From Rhyacichthys aspro (taxonomy: Eukaryota > Chordata > Actinopteri > Gobiiformes > Rhyacichthyidae): DNA of 64,000 nt. Of this stretch, positions 1-10,100 are shown in pieces. The position numbers were made by a program, and so were the translations under genes. How positions within the stretch are numbered: the stretch's first letter is position 1; each line of letters starts with the position of its first letter. The DNA lies in assembly GCA_036850595.1 (NCBI GenBank), contig CM072170.1, positions 12,740,303 through 12,804,302 on the forward strand, in the 5' to 3' direction. The notes under the pieces are model-generated. The model worked only from the letters and a program-made list of their open reading frames with translations, ran no database searches and had not been told where the DNA came from.

Positions 1-240
1 GGACAATAGTTTTGAGATTGAATAGGCTTCTTTAGATCTATTCAGCCTCTTAAAAGCCTGCTGTAAGACCTCATTAATCCTCTGCATTTGACATAGAGGC
101 TTGTATTTCAGCAGAATACACACATTATTTCTCTTTCATTACCCATGTCCTCAGCCAGTTGCAGCAGTCAAAGCAAACTTGATTTCAAAGGCATGGATCG
201 TTGAATTGAGCACAACATAAAGCGGTTGTTTGTTGTGCAG

Positions 241-372
241 ATGCTCTGTGGGTGAAATCACTGATGCCATGAAGAAAATCTTTGGTGAGCACAAAGCCAG
301 CACCAGGATGGTGAGTGGTGCTTACCGCAGTGAGTTTGGGGAGCACGAGGAGATCGCTCTGGCACACAACAG
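241..372 (+). CDS. mmut: mmut exon (VGEITDA... segment)
   Basis: The acceptor is TTGTGCAG just before 241 and the donor is AACAG|GTAAAA at 373. The first base completes a codon from the previous exon. The exon encodes CSVGEITDAMKKIFGEHKAS and continues to ALAHN, ending with two bases of the Arg codon. This is the linker between the catalytic barrel and the B12 domain. Confidence 0.95.
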
Positions 373-3300
373 GTAAAAAGATTAGCAATGAAGCTTTGTG
401 ATGTCTTTGTTATAATTCTGTAGATGTTTATGGGGTTTTTTTGTGATTCAGAGTGTCTGAATTTAAGAAACACGAGGGTCGCAACCCTCGACTTCTGGTG
501 GCTAAGATGGGACAAGATGGACACGACAGAGGGGCTAAAGTCATTGCTACCGGATTCGCAGATTTGGGCTTCGATGTGGACATTGGACCACTGTTTCAGG
601 TCTGTATTGAATTTAAAAAAAATGAAAGAGTGGCTGGATGCTTAGAAAGTACGACAGAGAGGCTACGACAAACGTCAGGTGGAAGCAAACTTTAGCATTT
701 GGGGTTTTGGATGTTATTTGCCTCAACATCAGGATGAAACTCTTGTTGTGGCCTGTTCTTGTTTGTTGACTTTGGTCACTGCTATTAATTTATTGATAGA
801 GAACACACATCTCCCTTTTGTACATGTCAAATGTATTGATGAAAAGTCACAGCTTGTCTTTAATGTCCACAGTGAGACCATAGTCCAGATCGGTGTACTG
901 GTTTTTTTTTTTGTTTGTTTGTTTTTTTCATATGTTGTGGAAAGCTGGGAGAAAAAGGTAAAAATGTAGGAAATGTGATGTGATAGTGTTGCAGCAATTA
1001 ATTTTGCATGCATATGTTTACATTTATTTTATAGTATCAGCTGGTAAAGAGCTCAGTCATAGTCGAGTCGAGTTTTTGTAACTTGTCCTGAATGAGGCTG
1101 GAGAATAACCCGACTGCTTTGAGCAGGTGGCATTGTACAACCTGGACAATCACTCATACAGACGGGCACCGACAAACAATAATTCACACTGACATTTATT
1201 CATGGGTGAGTCACCAATTTGGTTGCACATCTTGGGACAGTGGAAGGCAGCCAGAGTGCCCAGAGAGAACCCACATTAAAATGGGAAGGACACGCAGACT
1301 CCACACAAAAAGGCTGTGTGACAGAAATACTAACGTCTCTGTTATTGCAAAGTAGTACCTGCAAACACTGTTCTCACGCCGACAAAAGACGGGGAGAAAG
1401 AAAAAGGCGGTGTGCTTCTTTGGACAAATTGTAATTCTCCATCTCTGGGCCTGTTATTTTCTGTCCTTTCTTTAAAGATGAGTGGCGTCTGGGATGACAT
1501 GCACACTGCAGGCTTGTGCTCCACACTTCTGTTGTCACAGTTTGTTTGCATTATTTCTCTTGGCGCTGTCACATGGTTCAGTTTGTATGGACGCTTCAGG
1601 CATTCTGTGCAATTATTATGATCTGGAACGTTGTGATAAACTGTCCAAATAGCTTTTTGAGTTTAGTCTAGGCTCTATGTTCAATTCTATGTTTCTCTCA
1701 GTGAAGAATGATTTCATTTGGAAATAGCATGCAGCATTTACACCTCTGGCACAAACACGTTCAATTAATACCCTTTCATGTCTAACGGAAACTAGGGAAA
1801 AAGGTATAAGGTGAAAGCACAACATAAAATGGAGAAATGGATGTATTCTTGGTGTTTGAATTACAGACCCCTTTGGAGGTTGCACAGCAGGCGGTGGATG
1901 CAGACGTTCACTGTGTCGGGGTCAGCACACTCGCCGCAGGGCACAAGACCCTGGTCCCAGAGCTAATCAAGGAACTGCGGAAACTCAACAGACCTGATAT
2001 CCTGGTCATATGTGGAGGCGTCATCCCACCACAGGTAAGATTCTTTTTATAATCCTTCACATCTTTTATTGCCTTCTCTAATTCGGCAGGTTTTGTTCTC
2101 AAACTGTGGTACTACAAGTTTATTTTTACCCGAGCTGCACTCTATCCTTCATCAGGGAGAGCCCATTTTGATCATAATAATAAGAAACAACTACAACTAC
2201 TTGAGGCAATTAAAATTCTATCACTCTATTTATGTCATCTTAAGCCATTTAGAACCTGTTAAAGTCCAACTAAAATCAATAAAAAACAATTCAAAGACCT
2301 TTCAAAACTTAAACACGATAAAGCTTGTTATAATCGAACAGAAACTGCCCCAGACCTATTCAAATCCAACAAAAACTCACTTTGGACCTGTTTTATGCCC
2401 ATAATCATTACTTTATGTGTAGGTGGGACTTGAAGACACAAATATATTATGAGACTGAACTTGGTGAGTGAAGATTGAGAATAGTATTTGGTAAAAGAGG
2501 ATTTATGAGGTAGCTAGGTATAGGTTACTACAGTCGATGATTGTCAGCTCACTCCCAGTTCGAGAGGTTGTTGGGCCCAATGGAAACCAATTATATATTA
2601 ACTAACATGGCTTCTAAAACTGCAACTACTATGAGTGACAGTGTGTATGAAATAAAAGGTATTTACATGCATTTTTCATCAAATGACTGATTTTTTTTTT
2701 TTCTTTCTTTCATTATTTACGCTGCACTGTGGCCCTCTGAACTCCTGGAACAGTCAGTTATGAAGTGGAGATGAAAGAACGAATTGGAAAAAAATCAGAT
2801 TGTCATCGGCCCCTTTCAGAGCGGTGCAGTCTCAGCGGTGTTGCTACTATTCCTTTAATGTTTTATTTCATGAACTTAAAAGTTACGCTTGAAATGTCTT
2901 TTTCATTCAGAAGGGAAATAAAAAAACCATAATATGCCGTGCGCGAGGTAGTTGCCTGAAGCTGGTAGTGTTCTTTAGTGCTGCTTTTCCGTGTCAAACT
3001 AACCACCATAATGATCTATATGTTTCCTCACGCTGAGAATCAGATTGCAAGCAAATACCCTGCTGACACTGAAGAGACTTAAGAGTAATTGCTATCGGCA
3101 CTTATTCCCACAGACTTTTTCAGAGAATTCTAAAGTACTATTGGATAAGCCATTGTGTCTAGACATTCGTAACTCTCTTATAGTTTAAATGAGCTTGTAC
3201 TGCTTCTCAATCAGTTACCGGTACTTTTGAAGACGTAGACATCTTTTCGAGAGTATATAACACAAGATAATTTGAAGAGGAGTTGTCATACAATCAAGGA

Positions 3301-3553
3301 CCGCCCATGCAGTTGGGTCTGGTCCTGTCCTTTTAAAGCGCGGTACATTCTGTTGTCAAAATAATTGCTTGAAAAACATCATTGGAATATATATGTTCAT
3401 AATTATTAACCTGTCTGTTTGTAGGACTACGAGTTTCTGTATCAGAGTGGTGTGTGCGCCATCTTCGGTCCCGGAACCAGGATACCACAAGCAGCCGTCG
3501 AGGTTATTGACAACATCGAGAAGAGCCTGGAAAATATCAGACAAGCCATGTGA
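241..3553 (+). CDS. mmut: Methylmalonyl-CoA mutase, C-terminal part (last four coding exons)
   Basis: This is the 3' end of the gene for mitochondrial methylmalonyl-CoA mutase. The enzyme converts L-methylmalonyl-CoA to succinyl-CoA using adenosylcobalamin, in propionate, odd-chain fatty-acid and branched amino-acid breakdown. Spliced exons are 241-372, 452-599, 1867-2034 and 3425-3553, all with GT-AG junctions and compatible phases, giving about 192 residues. They cover the end of the linker and the whole B12-binding domain. The cobalamin signature DxHxxG is visible as DGHDRG in the second exon, the S-x-L motif as STLAAGH and the GG motif as CGGVIPPQ in the third. The sequence is very close to what is known of the vertebrate enzyme (about 750 residues), so the N-terminal catalytic barrel lies to the left of the window. 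The frame is intact with no sign of pseudogenisation. The gene is convergent with opsin A. Confidence 0.97.
452..599 (+). CDS. mmut: mmut exon with the cobalamin-binding DxHxxG motif
   Basis: The acceptor is GATTCAG and the donor is TTTCAG|GTCTGT. The exon encodes VSEFKKHEGRNPRLLVAKMG, then QDGHDRGAK and GFDVDIGPLFQ. The His of DGHDRG is the residue known in this family to coordinate the cobalt from below. The exon ends in phase 0. Confidence 0.97.
600..1866 (+). other. mmut intron containing a LINE 3' fragment
   Basis: This is an intron between two mmut exons. About 1145-1320 resembles the common fish LINE 3' region, with a GTGGAAGGCAGCCAGAGTGC block followed by GAGAGAACCCAC and GCAGACTCCACAC. 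Nothing else is recognised. Short open frames here have no coding character. Confidence 0.6.
1145..1320 (+). mobile_element. LINE 3' region fragment (fish 'ggaggaagccagagt' family)
   Basis: The order of blocks (CACTCATACAGAC, GAGTCACCAATTT, GGCAGCCAGAGTGCCC, GAGAGAACCCAC, CAGACTCCACAC) is that of a very common fish non-LTR retrotransposon tail. Related pieces occur at about 30815-30970 (opposite strand), 31860-32065 and 54690-54770. The family name is not certain. Confidence 0.55.
1867..2034 (+). CDS. mmut: mmut exon (STLAAGH / CGGVIPPQ)
   Basis: The acceptor is AATTACAG and the donor is CCACAG|GTAAGA. The 168-base, phase 0-0 exon encodes 56 residues, beginning TPLEVAQQAVDADVH and ending ILVICGGVIPPQ. 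It contains the S-x-L and GG loops that hold the cobalamin tail. Confidence 0.97.
2035..3424 (+). other. Last mmut intron, with degenerate 21-bp repeat sequence
   Basis: This intron lies before the terminal mmut exon. At about 2227-2400 there are decayed copies of the CAAATCCAACTAAAACCTGTT-type 21-bp unit that forms a long array at 22490-23365. The remainder is AT-rich with no recognised element. Confidence 0.5.
3425..3553 (+). CDS. mmut: mmut terminal coding exon
   Basis: The acceptor is CTGTTTGTAG. The exon encodes 42 residues (DYEFLYQSGVCAIFGPGTRI ... NIRQAM) followed by TGA at 3551-3553. FGPGTRIP is a conserved end-of-domain motif of the mutase family. The last residues differ from mammalian enzymes, which is usual for this tail. 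Confidence 0.96.
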   Translation, partial: DYEFLYQSGVCAIFGPGTRIPQAAVEVIDNIEKSLENIRQAM

Positions 3554-3870
3554 ACACAAAAGGTAGAAGAAAAACAAAATGTTTAGTTGATCATTTAAAA
3601 TGTTCTCTGGGTTTGAAGATCTGTCATGACACATTGAATTGACCTCTCTTATGTATTATACTGTTTGATCAGAGGAAACACAAAGGATTTGATGTAATTA
3701 TTAGATTTTTCTGTCACATATAAAGCAATTGTCAAACTAAACTTGGACTTTGAGTCTGTAGTTACATGACTGGTGTGCCTCTGCCTTGACTGTGATCTAT
3801 TGTTTTATCTTCCACTTTACTGATCATGTTTATAACACTGTTTAAAATAAATTAATTCTTCAATAATTAA
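3554..3870 (+). terminator. mmut: mmut 3' UTR with poly(A) signal
   Basis: This is AT-rich sequence after the mmut stop codon. A canonical AATAAA lies at 3846-3851, about 290 bases downstream of the stop, followed by T-rich and GT-rich sequence. The cleavage site is inferred to be near 3865-3880. Confidence 0.6.
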
Positions 3871-4285
3871 GGCTGTGGATGAATTACTTGCTGTTCGTGG
3901 TGTTTAAGACGGCCATTAAATGAACACAACAGTGCTGTATCTTTTTTCTGTCAGACACTCTTCTTAAAGTTTTCTGATGCCAAAGGCGACACACTTTGTT
4001 CAGGTTGGGTTCCCATCACACTCTTTTGTAAGAGAAAAAAACGATGGAAAAAACTTTGCTTTGAAGCTTGGCTCTTAAAAACAGTGCAGAGCCTGTTCTT
4101 TTCCTCTTACACAGACTTTCTACTCTGCTATACCTCAACAGGTTCAGATATGCTGTGGACTTAGACTCCATTCAGAATATGCATATGTTATTAAAACATT
4201 TATCAGTTTGATATCACACTATATCAACTTTCACTTATAAAAAGATCACAGGTACTAGTTTGTGCTGGTATAAACTTTGTGTTCT

Positions 4286-4506
4286 TTACCTGTGTGATGC
4301 CACTCTTCTGCTTATCCGGGGCCGGTTCACAGGTCTAAGCAGAGATTCCCAGACTTCCCTCTCCCCAGACACCTCCTCCAGCTTTTTGGGGGGAATACAA
4401 AGGCGTTCCCAGACCAGCCGACAGACACAGTCCCTCCAGTGTGTCCTAGGTCTTCCCTGGGGCCTCCTCCCAGTGGGACATGCCCGGAACACCTCCCCAA
4501 GGCGCT
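4286..4506 (-). mobile_element. LINE ORF2 C-terminal fragment (RTE/Rex3-like)
   Basis: The minus strand reads GRPRTHWRDCVCRLVWERL, then LEEVSGEREVWESLLRP. The GRPRTRWRD and LEE-GEREVWxSLL blocks are characteristic of the C-terminus of a very abundant fish LINE. Only the last 70 or so codons and some tail remain. A second fragment with LEEVSGEREVW lies at about 43100-43205 on the + strand. The assignment to RTE/Rex3 is tentative. Confidence 0.65.
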
Positions 4507-5897
4507 AATCTATCTGCTGATGGTTCTCAGATGGAGAAGGGTGGCTCAAGTATCTCGAGGTCTTGTTCAGGAGTTTAAATCACACTTTATATGAAGCTTT
4601 CCATTGCTCTTTAGATAGTCTTCATGCACTAAAACATATATCACCTTTTACAATCATAAAAATGCATGAAATGTTTCTTTGAGTAAATGATTTCTGGCGC
4701 ATTTTGCTTCCCTCCAGGAAAGGTCAAGCCTCAGGCAGTATAAAATGTAAGTGTGTTTTAACTATTGTTTATAATTCAACAGTATGTAAGCATGTCTGTT
4801 CTCGCCACAGCATGGTTTCACCCCAGTAGCTGTAATTACAGAGAAGATAGCCTGGATTTAGTTTCCTAAGCTCTCAGTGTGAAGTCTCCTACTGCAGGTG
4901 AACATGGCGGCCATCATTTCATTCCTATCAGGTGCTCACTGTTAATCTGTCCTCGCTGGATCTGCAGACAGGCTACCTTATTGTATGCAAATGTAGGATG
5001 TGGAGTGGATGCTAATTTAAGACTCTGACATTTGAGCAGCCTTTAATATATTTATGCAAAGACCGATGGACATTGGCAAACCTCTCCCTCTTAATTGTGT
5101 GATTACAAAAGGTTAGAGCCTTGAATGTATTCAGTCAGTTTATTCTCAAAACATAACCAGACACACAAAATCGAAATGATCTCAGCGGTACATTGACAAA
5201 AAATAATAACACTTTACTTATAAGATTATACACAGCTTTAAAACCAACAAAACAAAACAAAAAAAAGTCACACAACAAAACAACAATTGCACCTTGAAAA
5301 TATAGAACGATTTTGATAGATGTTATTTACAACTCGCCGTTCAGATGAGCTGTACAAACTTACATCCTACAAATATAGCATTTTAAATATAGACCCTTAT
5401 TTCATAATTTTAAATCTTCTGTGTTTTAAATATCTTTTGTAAAGCAACTTAAATAACCATTGAAAAGTGCCCTATAAACACATTTCATTACGTTAAATGA
5501 CTCTCTTCCATTAGCAGATAAAGAGTAATTAATATCCACCTTTATGGATTTTCCTTTCTCCCGCTGTTGCATTGTGTAATTCTCTCCCTGCAAGACCTTA
5601 TTGTTTGGGGGCTGTTGGTCATAAAGCTCAAGGACCTCATTCTAACGCTCTGTCTGAGTCACCTTTAGACTTTCTCCATGTGTGCATTCTTACAGATATG
5701 TTCTTTTTTTTTTTTTTTTTTGTCATAGTCTGCTGTATATTCTTTGGTTTGGTGTGGTTTACGGTACATAGGTGAGTAAACATATCCACCTCGTGACCAG
5801 GATAGCTGTTCATCTTCGCTGTAAGATGGCAACATACTGGATTGATAGACTGTAAAACATTTGTAAGAACTGCTTTCTTTCCTCTATTGCTTTAAAA

Positions 5898-6609
5898 CAG
5901 GGGTGTCAAACTTTAGTTCAGGGGCTTAATTCACAGCCCAATTTCATCTCAAGTGAGCCAGAAAAGTGAAATAATAGTATAATAACTTAATAAATAACAA
6001 CATCTCCAATTTTTTTTTCCCTTTGTGTTAGTGCAAAGAAGTACGATTACATTATAATATCATAACCCGGTCGTTGCTTAGGCACATGATTTCTGTGGCC
6101 TTCAGCATGTCTGTTTTCACAAACTCACCCTCACAATATGGCTTTGATGCTAATGCTATTTTGCAAGCACTGTCACTACTGAATCACTCTCGGCTACAGG
6201 TAAAAACAGAGCGCTTTTTTCCTCAGACGCGCTAACAATTCCTTTATCTTCTCTCTTCTCAGTTATCTTTGCAAACTATTGTATTTTTCATTGAATACTC
6301 CTCCATTTTTCTTGGGAAACTCTACACCCTCTAACTACTTTTTGGAAAAAAAAAAGACATTCTGGGTAATGAGGGTTCAAAGGTTAATTTTGACAGGAAT
6401 AGAGTGAGGAGAAATCGCCATTTCTGGAGCCAGATTGCGCATTAATGCCATTTCCTGTTTAGTTTTGTGTCTCAGTGTTTTGTTGGGTCCCCTACTCTGG
6501 CTAAAACAGTGCAACCTCCAGTGGACAAATAAGGAATAGCAGTTACTTATTTTAAAAATTGCAGTTAATGTCCTCTAAGTTATTTTCTCATTTTAGTTTG
6601 ACACCCCTG
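5898..6609. mobile_element. Non-autonomous hAT transposon copy
   Basis: The left end CAGGGGTGTCAAACT and the right end AGTTTGACACCCCTG are inverted repeats. Flanking 8-bp direct repeats are CTTTAAAA (5890-5897) and CTTTAAGC (6610-6617), matching at six of eight bases, as expected for an old hAT insertion. The 712-bp interior has no transposase frame. A related diverged copy is at about 44315-45012, sharing the CCTCACAATATG and AGGTAAAAACAGA-type blocks. Confidence 0.8.
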
Positions 6610-6752
6610 CTTTAAGCACTCTCCGACTTGTGCAGACAGTTTCACATTCACAGGGCCCCCCTCGTCCATTCAGAATCACAGTGCTTGTTTTCATTGTTAC
6701 ATAAAAGGCTTTGTTCCAGCATCCGCTCTTAAGTTCTGTCCGTTCCTGTCTT

Positions 6753-7106
6753 TCAACCTATTGTCATTGGCATCGTTTCCGTGCACTTTGGCACAGAGGG
6801 TCGCACCACCATGTGTTTGGCGTCATTGCTGACCATGTAAATGCTATTGTCATTGATGCTGCTGGTCACGTGACAGAAGCTGAGGCCGGGCCACAGCCAC
6901 CGGAGCTTGTTCACTTCCGCCTTGAAGCTCCGGCTGAAGAAGTAGTAGATCAAGGGGTTGTAGACCGTGGAGGACTTGGCGAACATGCACGGCAGCAGAC
7001 TGACTTCGGGAGGGATGCTGCTACTGTCGCGGAAAATGGACCACAGGCTCACCAGGCTGTAGGGCGTCCAGCAGATGAGGAAACCGGCGCTGATCAGGAC
7101 GGCGAT
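6753..7106 (-). CDS. Opsin A exon 4 (TM6, TM7, C-tail)
   Basis: The acceptor is CCGCTGCAG (minus strand). The exon encodes residues 231-347, beginning IAVLISAGFLICWTPY, with the Schiff-base lysine in MFAKSSTVYNPLIYY and a tail ending ETMPMTIG before TGA (stop at 6753-6755). The tail contains scattered Ser and Thr that could be phosphorylated. Confidence 0.94.
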   Translation of the reverse strand: MAVLISAGFLICWTPYSLVSLWSIFRDSSSIPPEVSLLPCMFAKSSTVYNPLIYYFFSRSFKAEVNKLRWLWPGLSFCHVTSSINDNSIYMVSNDAKHMVVRPSVPKCTETMPMTIG

Positions 7107-10100
7107 CTGCAGCGGGATAGGAGCACACAGTAGAAACATGATCTATATATCTTTATCACAATCCTCCTTTGAATTCATGTACATTCCCACGACAAGGACA
7201 GTAAGCGTGATCAGCCTTATACGTTTAAATTGCAAAATTAAATATGTTTAGGTTCCTTCACAGCATCATCTCAGTTATAATTATTTATTTGAAATAGTTT
7301 GGGCTTTATGCAATGCTTTGTTTGTCTGATTGGTTGTGTGAGCATAGCCACAATCAAACAGTGCAGGAATAAATGATAAACAAGTACTGTTTAAAATACT
7401 GAGGCTGTAAGTTAAACACACACACATCCATCACATTCATTGCTATTGCATGGCTCCTTAAATTGCACAAAAGAAGTTAAAAGATTCAGATTATGGCAGC
7501 ATTTAAGGTGACAATGACTCTTGGGTAAAAAAAGTTTTTTAATCTGTTGTATCATAGGTGTTTTCGTGTGCTGATGTTGGACCAAAGTAAGAGATGATTC
7601 ATTTGTAGATTTTAAAGTGATATTTGTGGATGTTTGAAGTAGGCTCGTATGTGGTGTCTTTCTAACAAGGTCGACAAGGTAATTTATTTCCGTTTTTCTA
7701 TTCAGAGACATAGGTAAATTGAATTTGTGACTCAGGTTCAGCAGCGTATTAAGCGCATTGAAGAGGTCTCCAGTTTTACAGCCTCTGGGAGGAAGGAATG
7801 TTTTTGGAATGGGACCTGTACTAGATTATTGAAGTCATTCTGGAGAATTGGGCCAAATCAAAGAAGCAGTGCAGCGGTGTCAGGGAAAAAAAAAAAAAAA
7901 AAAGCTTTCCTGAACCAATTAAAATCCATTTTAAAGTAAGCTACAAAGGTCTTAGTATATTATTTTTCCATGAGATTGGTGCTGTTTTGCCAGAGGGATC
8001 CAAGGCTACGAGTGTTCTAGGTGGAAATTGTTAAAAAGCTCTTACTTCTGAATAGATTTTAGTTTGGAAGAGAATTTTTAATGCATTTTTTCTATACTTG
8101 CTTTAAACTGTTTCCTTGAACCAGGCCAGCTCTCCAGACTGACTCCATTCATTATCCAAACATATCAATTTGATCTTTTTTCACCCACTATTAACAGCCG
8201 ACGATGGAGCCTGATGATGTTCGGCGCCCGGTTGCTGTTTATCCCCGACTTCTTGTAGGTGACGTAAAGCTTGATGGCGATGCCGAAGTAGCAGCAGACG
8301 ATGATGACGGTGGGTAAGGCCAGGTTGAAGATGAACAGACAGATGACGAAAGAGTATTCCCCTTTCAAATCACCCCAGGCCAGCGAGCAGGACAGGCCGA
8401 ACGGCTCCGGCCCGTAGCGCCCCCAGCCCAGAATGGGTAGCAGCGCCCACAGCAGAGCGTACAGCCAGATCCACACGCACAGGAGCTTCACGTTCCTCCA
8501 GCTGATTTTGTCCTCTATAAGATCACAGAGAAAAGGCTTGAGAGTCCTTTCGAATGCATATACGATCACTAATTACACTCACAATGGCAGTGACAATGAC
8601 AATGAGGGTCTTATGCGCCACTACATGTATATAATGTGACAAACACAATGAATACAAATGGGCTCTTATCAAGCTCTTAACACATGTACAGAGCTTCTGC
8701 TAAAAACACTAGATTTGTGGCCTTTAGGAACAGTGGCTATTATCATTAGAGGGGAAAAAAAAACATGACAAGAGCTTATGTAGTGGGGGTTAATGATGTG
8801 GACAGGCTCGTGTTTTGCCTTTCAACAACTAACAGTGATGAAACGCATACTTGGGGGCGGCCCTGGCAGCTCAGGTAGAGCATATGCTGGGTTAGGGTCA
8901 TTTGCCCATTCTCTCTCACCTCATTTCCTGTCCAGCTACTGTATACTATCAAAAAAGGCCAAAAAAACAAAACGCATACTTGTACGACCCATTACACCCT
9001 CTTGTCTCTGGCGTTTGGTCTCCGAGGCCATTTGTCTCAAGCATCGTTTCCACGCACATGACACATACTCAGGCACACGTGTGGATTTGTTCCTACGTAA
9101 TGCACTTGACCACGGACTCATATTTATTTTCTAACACCCTTTGACCAGCGTGGAGGGTCTCATTGTGATTTCTGCATTTACATTACAATATACAGCCTTG
9201 TGCACCTCTTCAGCTGTGGACGACACGTTTTGAGGAACGTGGCCATAACCTATACGGAGCTATTTACACTTGAATAAACATGCTCAAGGAAGAAGCTGCA
9301 CACTAATACCTGCAGAAAATACATCAGAAAAGGAAATAACACAAGAATTGATATGAATGTGTAAGTTCAATCCAGTTAGTTCATATTAATATAGGGTCTG
9401 GTGGAGCACACTTGTTTGTCTTGATTGTAATTGCCTCTGCTTTCACTAGTCTGTATGTTTGAGCACACTTGGCCATTAACAGAAGCTCTTTGAAAGGAGC
9501 TCTGCAGCGAGTCAGGCTCTAAGGGGACTTCCTGACCCCTAAGCATTGATCAGGGCGTACTTAATGGTCGCCATGACAGCTGCCTGAATTCTCACTATTT
9601 TTACAAAAAGAGGTAAGAAAGGAGCTTCAGTCTTCAATCAATGCTTCCTTTCTAATCTCCTTTAGAATAGGTTCCTCTGGATGGTCTTATCAAAGGAAAG
9701 ATGCGGCCTTTCCCTGAATACGTCCAATACTGACTGACACGTGTAATGAGTTTGTTTGATTATTTACTTTGCATCAATCATTCCATAAATATAATAAAAA
9801 ATAGGCCGATACACTGGACCATCGCAGAGTTGAATTTATAGGAAATGCACTAAAACTACCCACTGTTTCATGTTCTTTCTTCCAAACTTAACGTCTTAAA
9901 CATCACTACTGATAAATTAAAATGGCCGACGGTGACAGCGAGAAGTTACGCAGGATTGCTTTAAAACCCAACTTTGAACCTGTATCTGTTGACCTCATGA
10001 CACTCAAAGGTTAATGAAAGTACTCAAGAAAGGACTTAGGGAGCTATTTAGGAGATATATGGATTGGATTGAGCCTGTTTGAGTTTACAAACCAATCAGA

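Larger units (their letters stand above)
3871..6752. other. Intergenic DNA between convergent mmut and opsin A
   Basis: This spacer separates the 3' ends of mmut (+) and opsin A (-). It holds a LINE ORF2 C-terminal scrap (about 4286-4506), a poly(T) run (about 5704-5721) and a non-autonomous hAT element (5898-6609). A minus-strand AATAAA at 5139-5144 could serve opsin A, in which case its 3' UTR would include the hAT copy. This is inference. Confidence 0.5.

Noticed and set aside
6711..7133. Plus-strand open frame of 140 codons over opsin A exon 4
   Set aside because: It is the shadow of the opsin coding exon on the other strand, with no family motif. The same holds for frames opposite the exons at 14043, 40673 and 42229.
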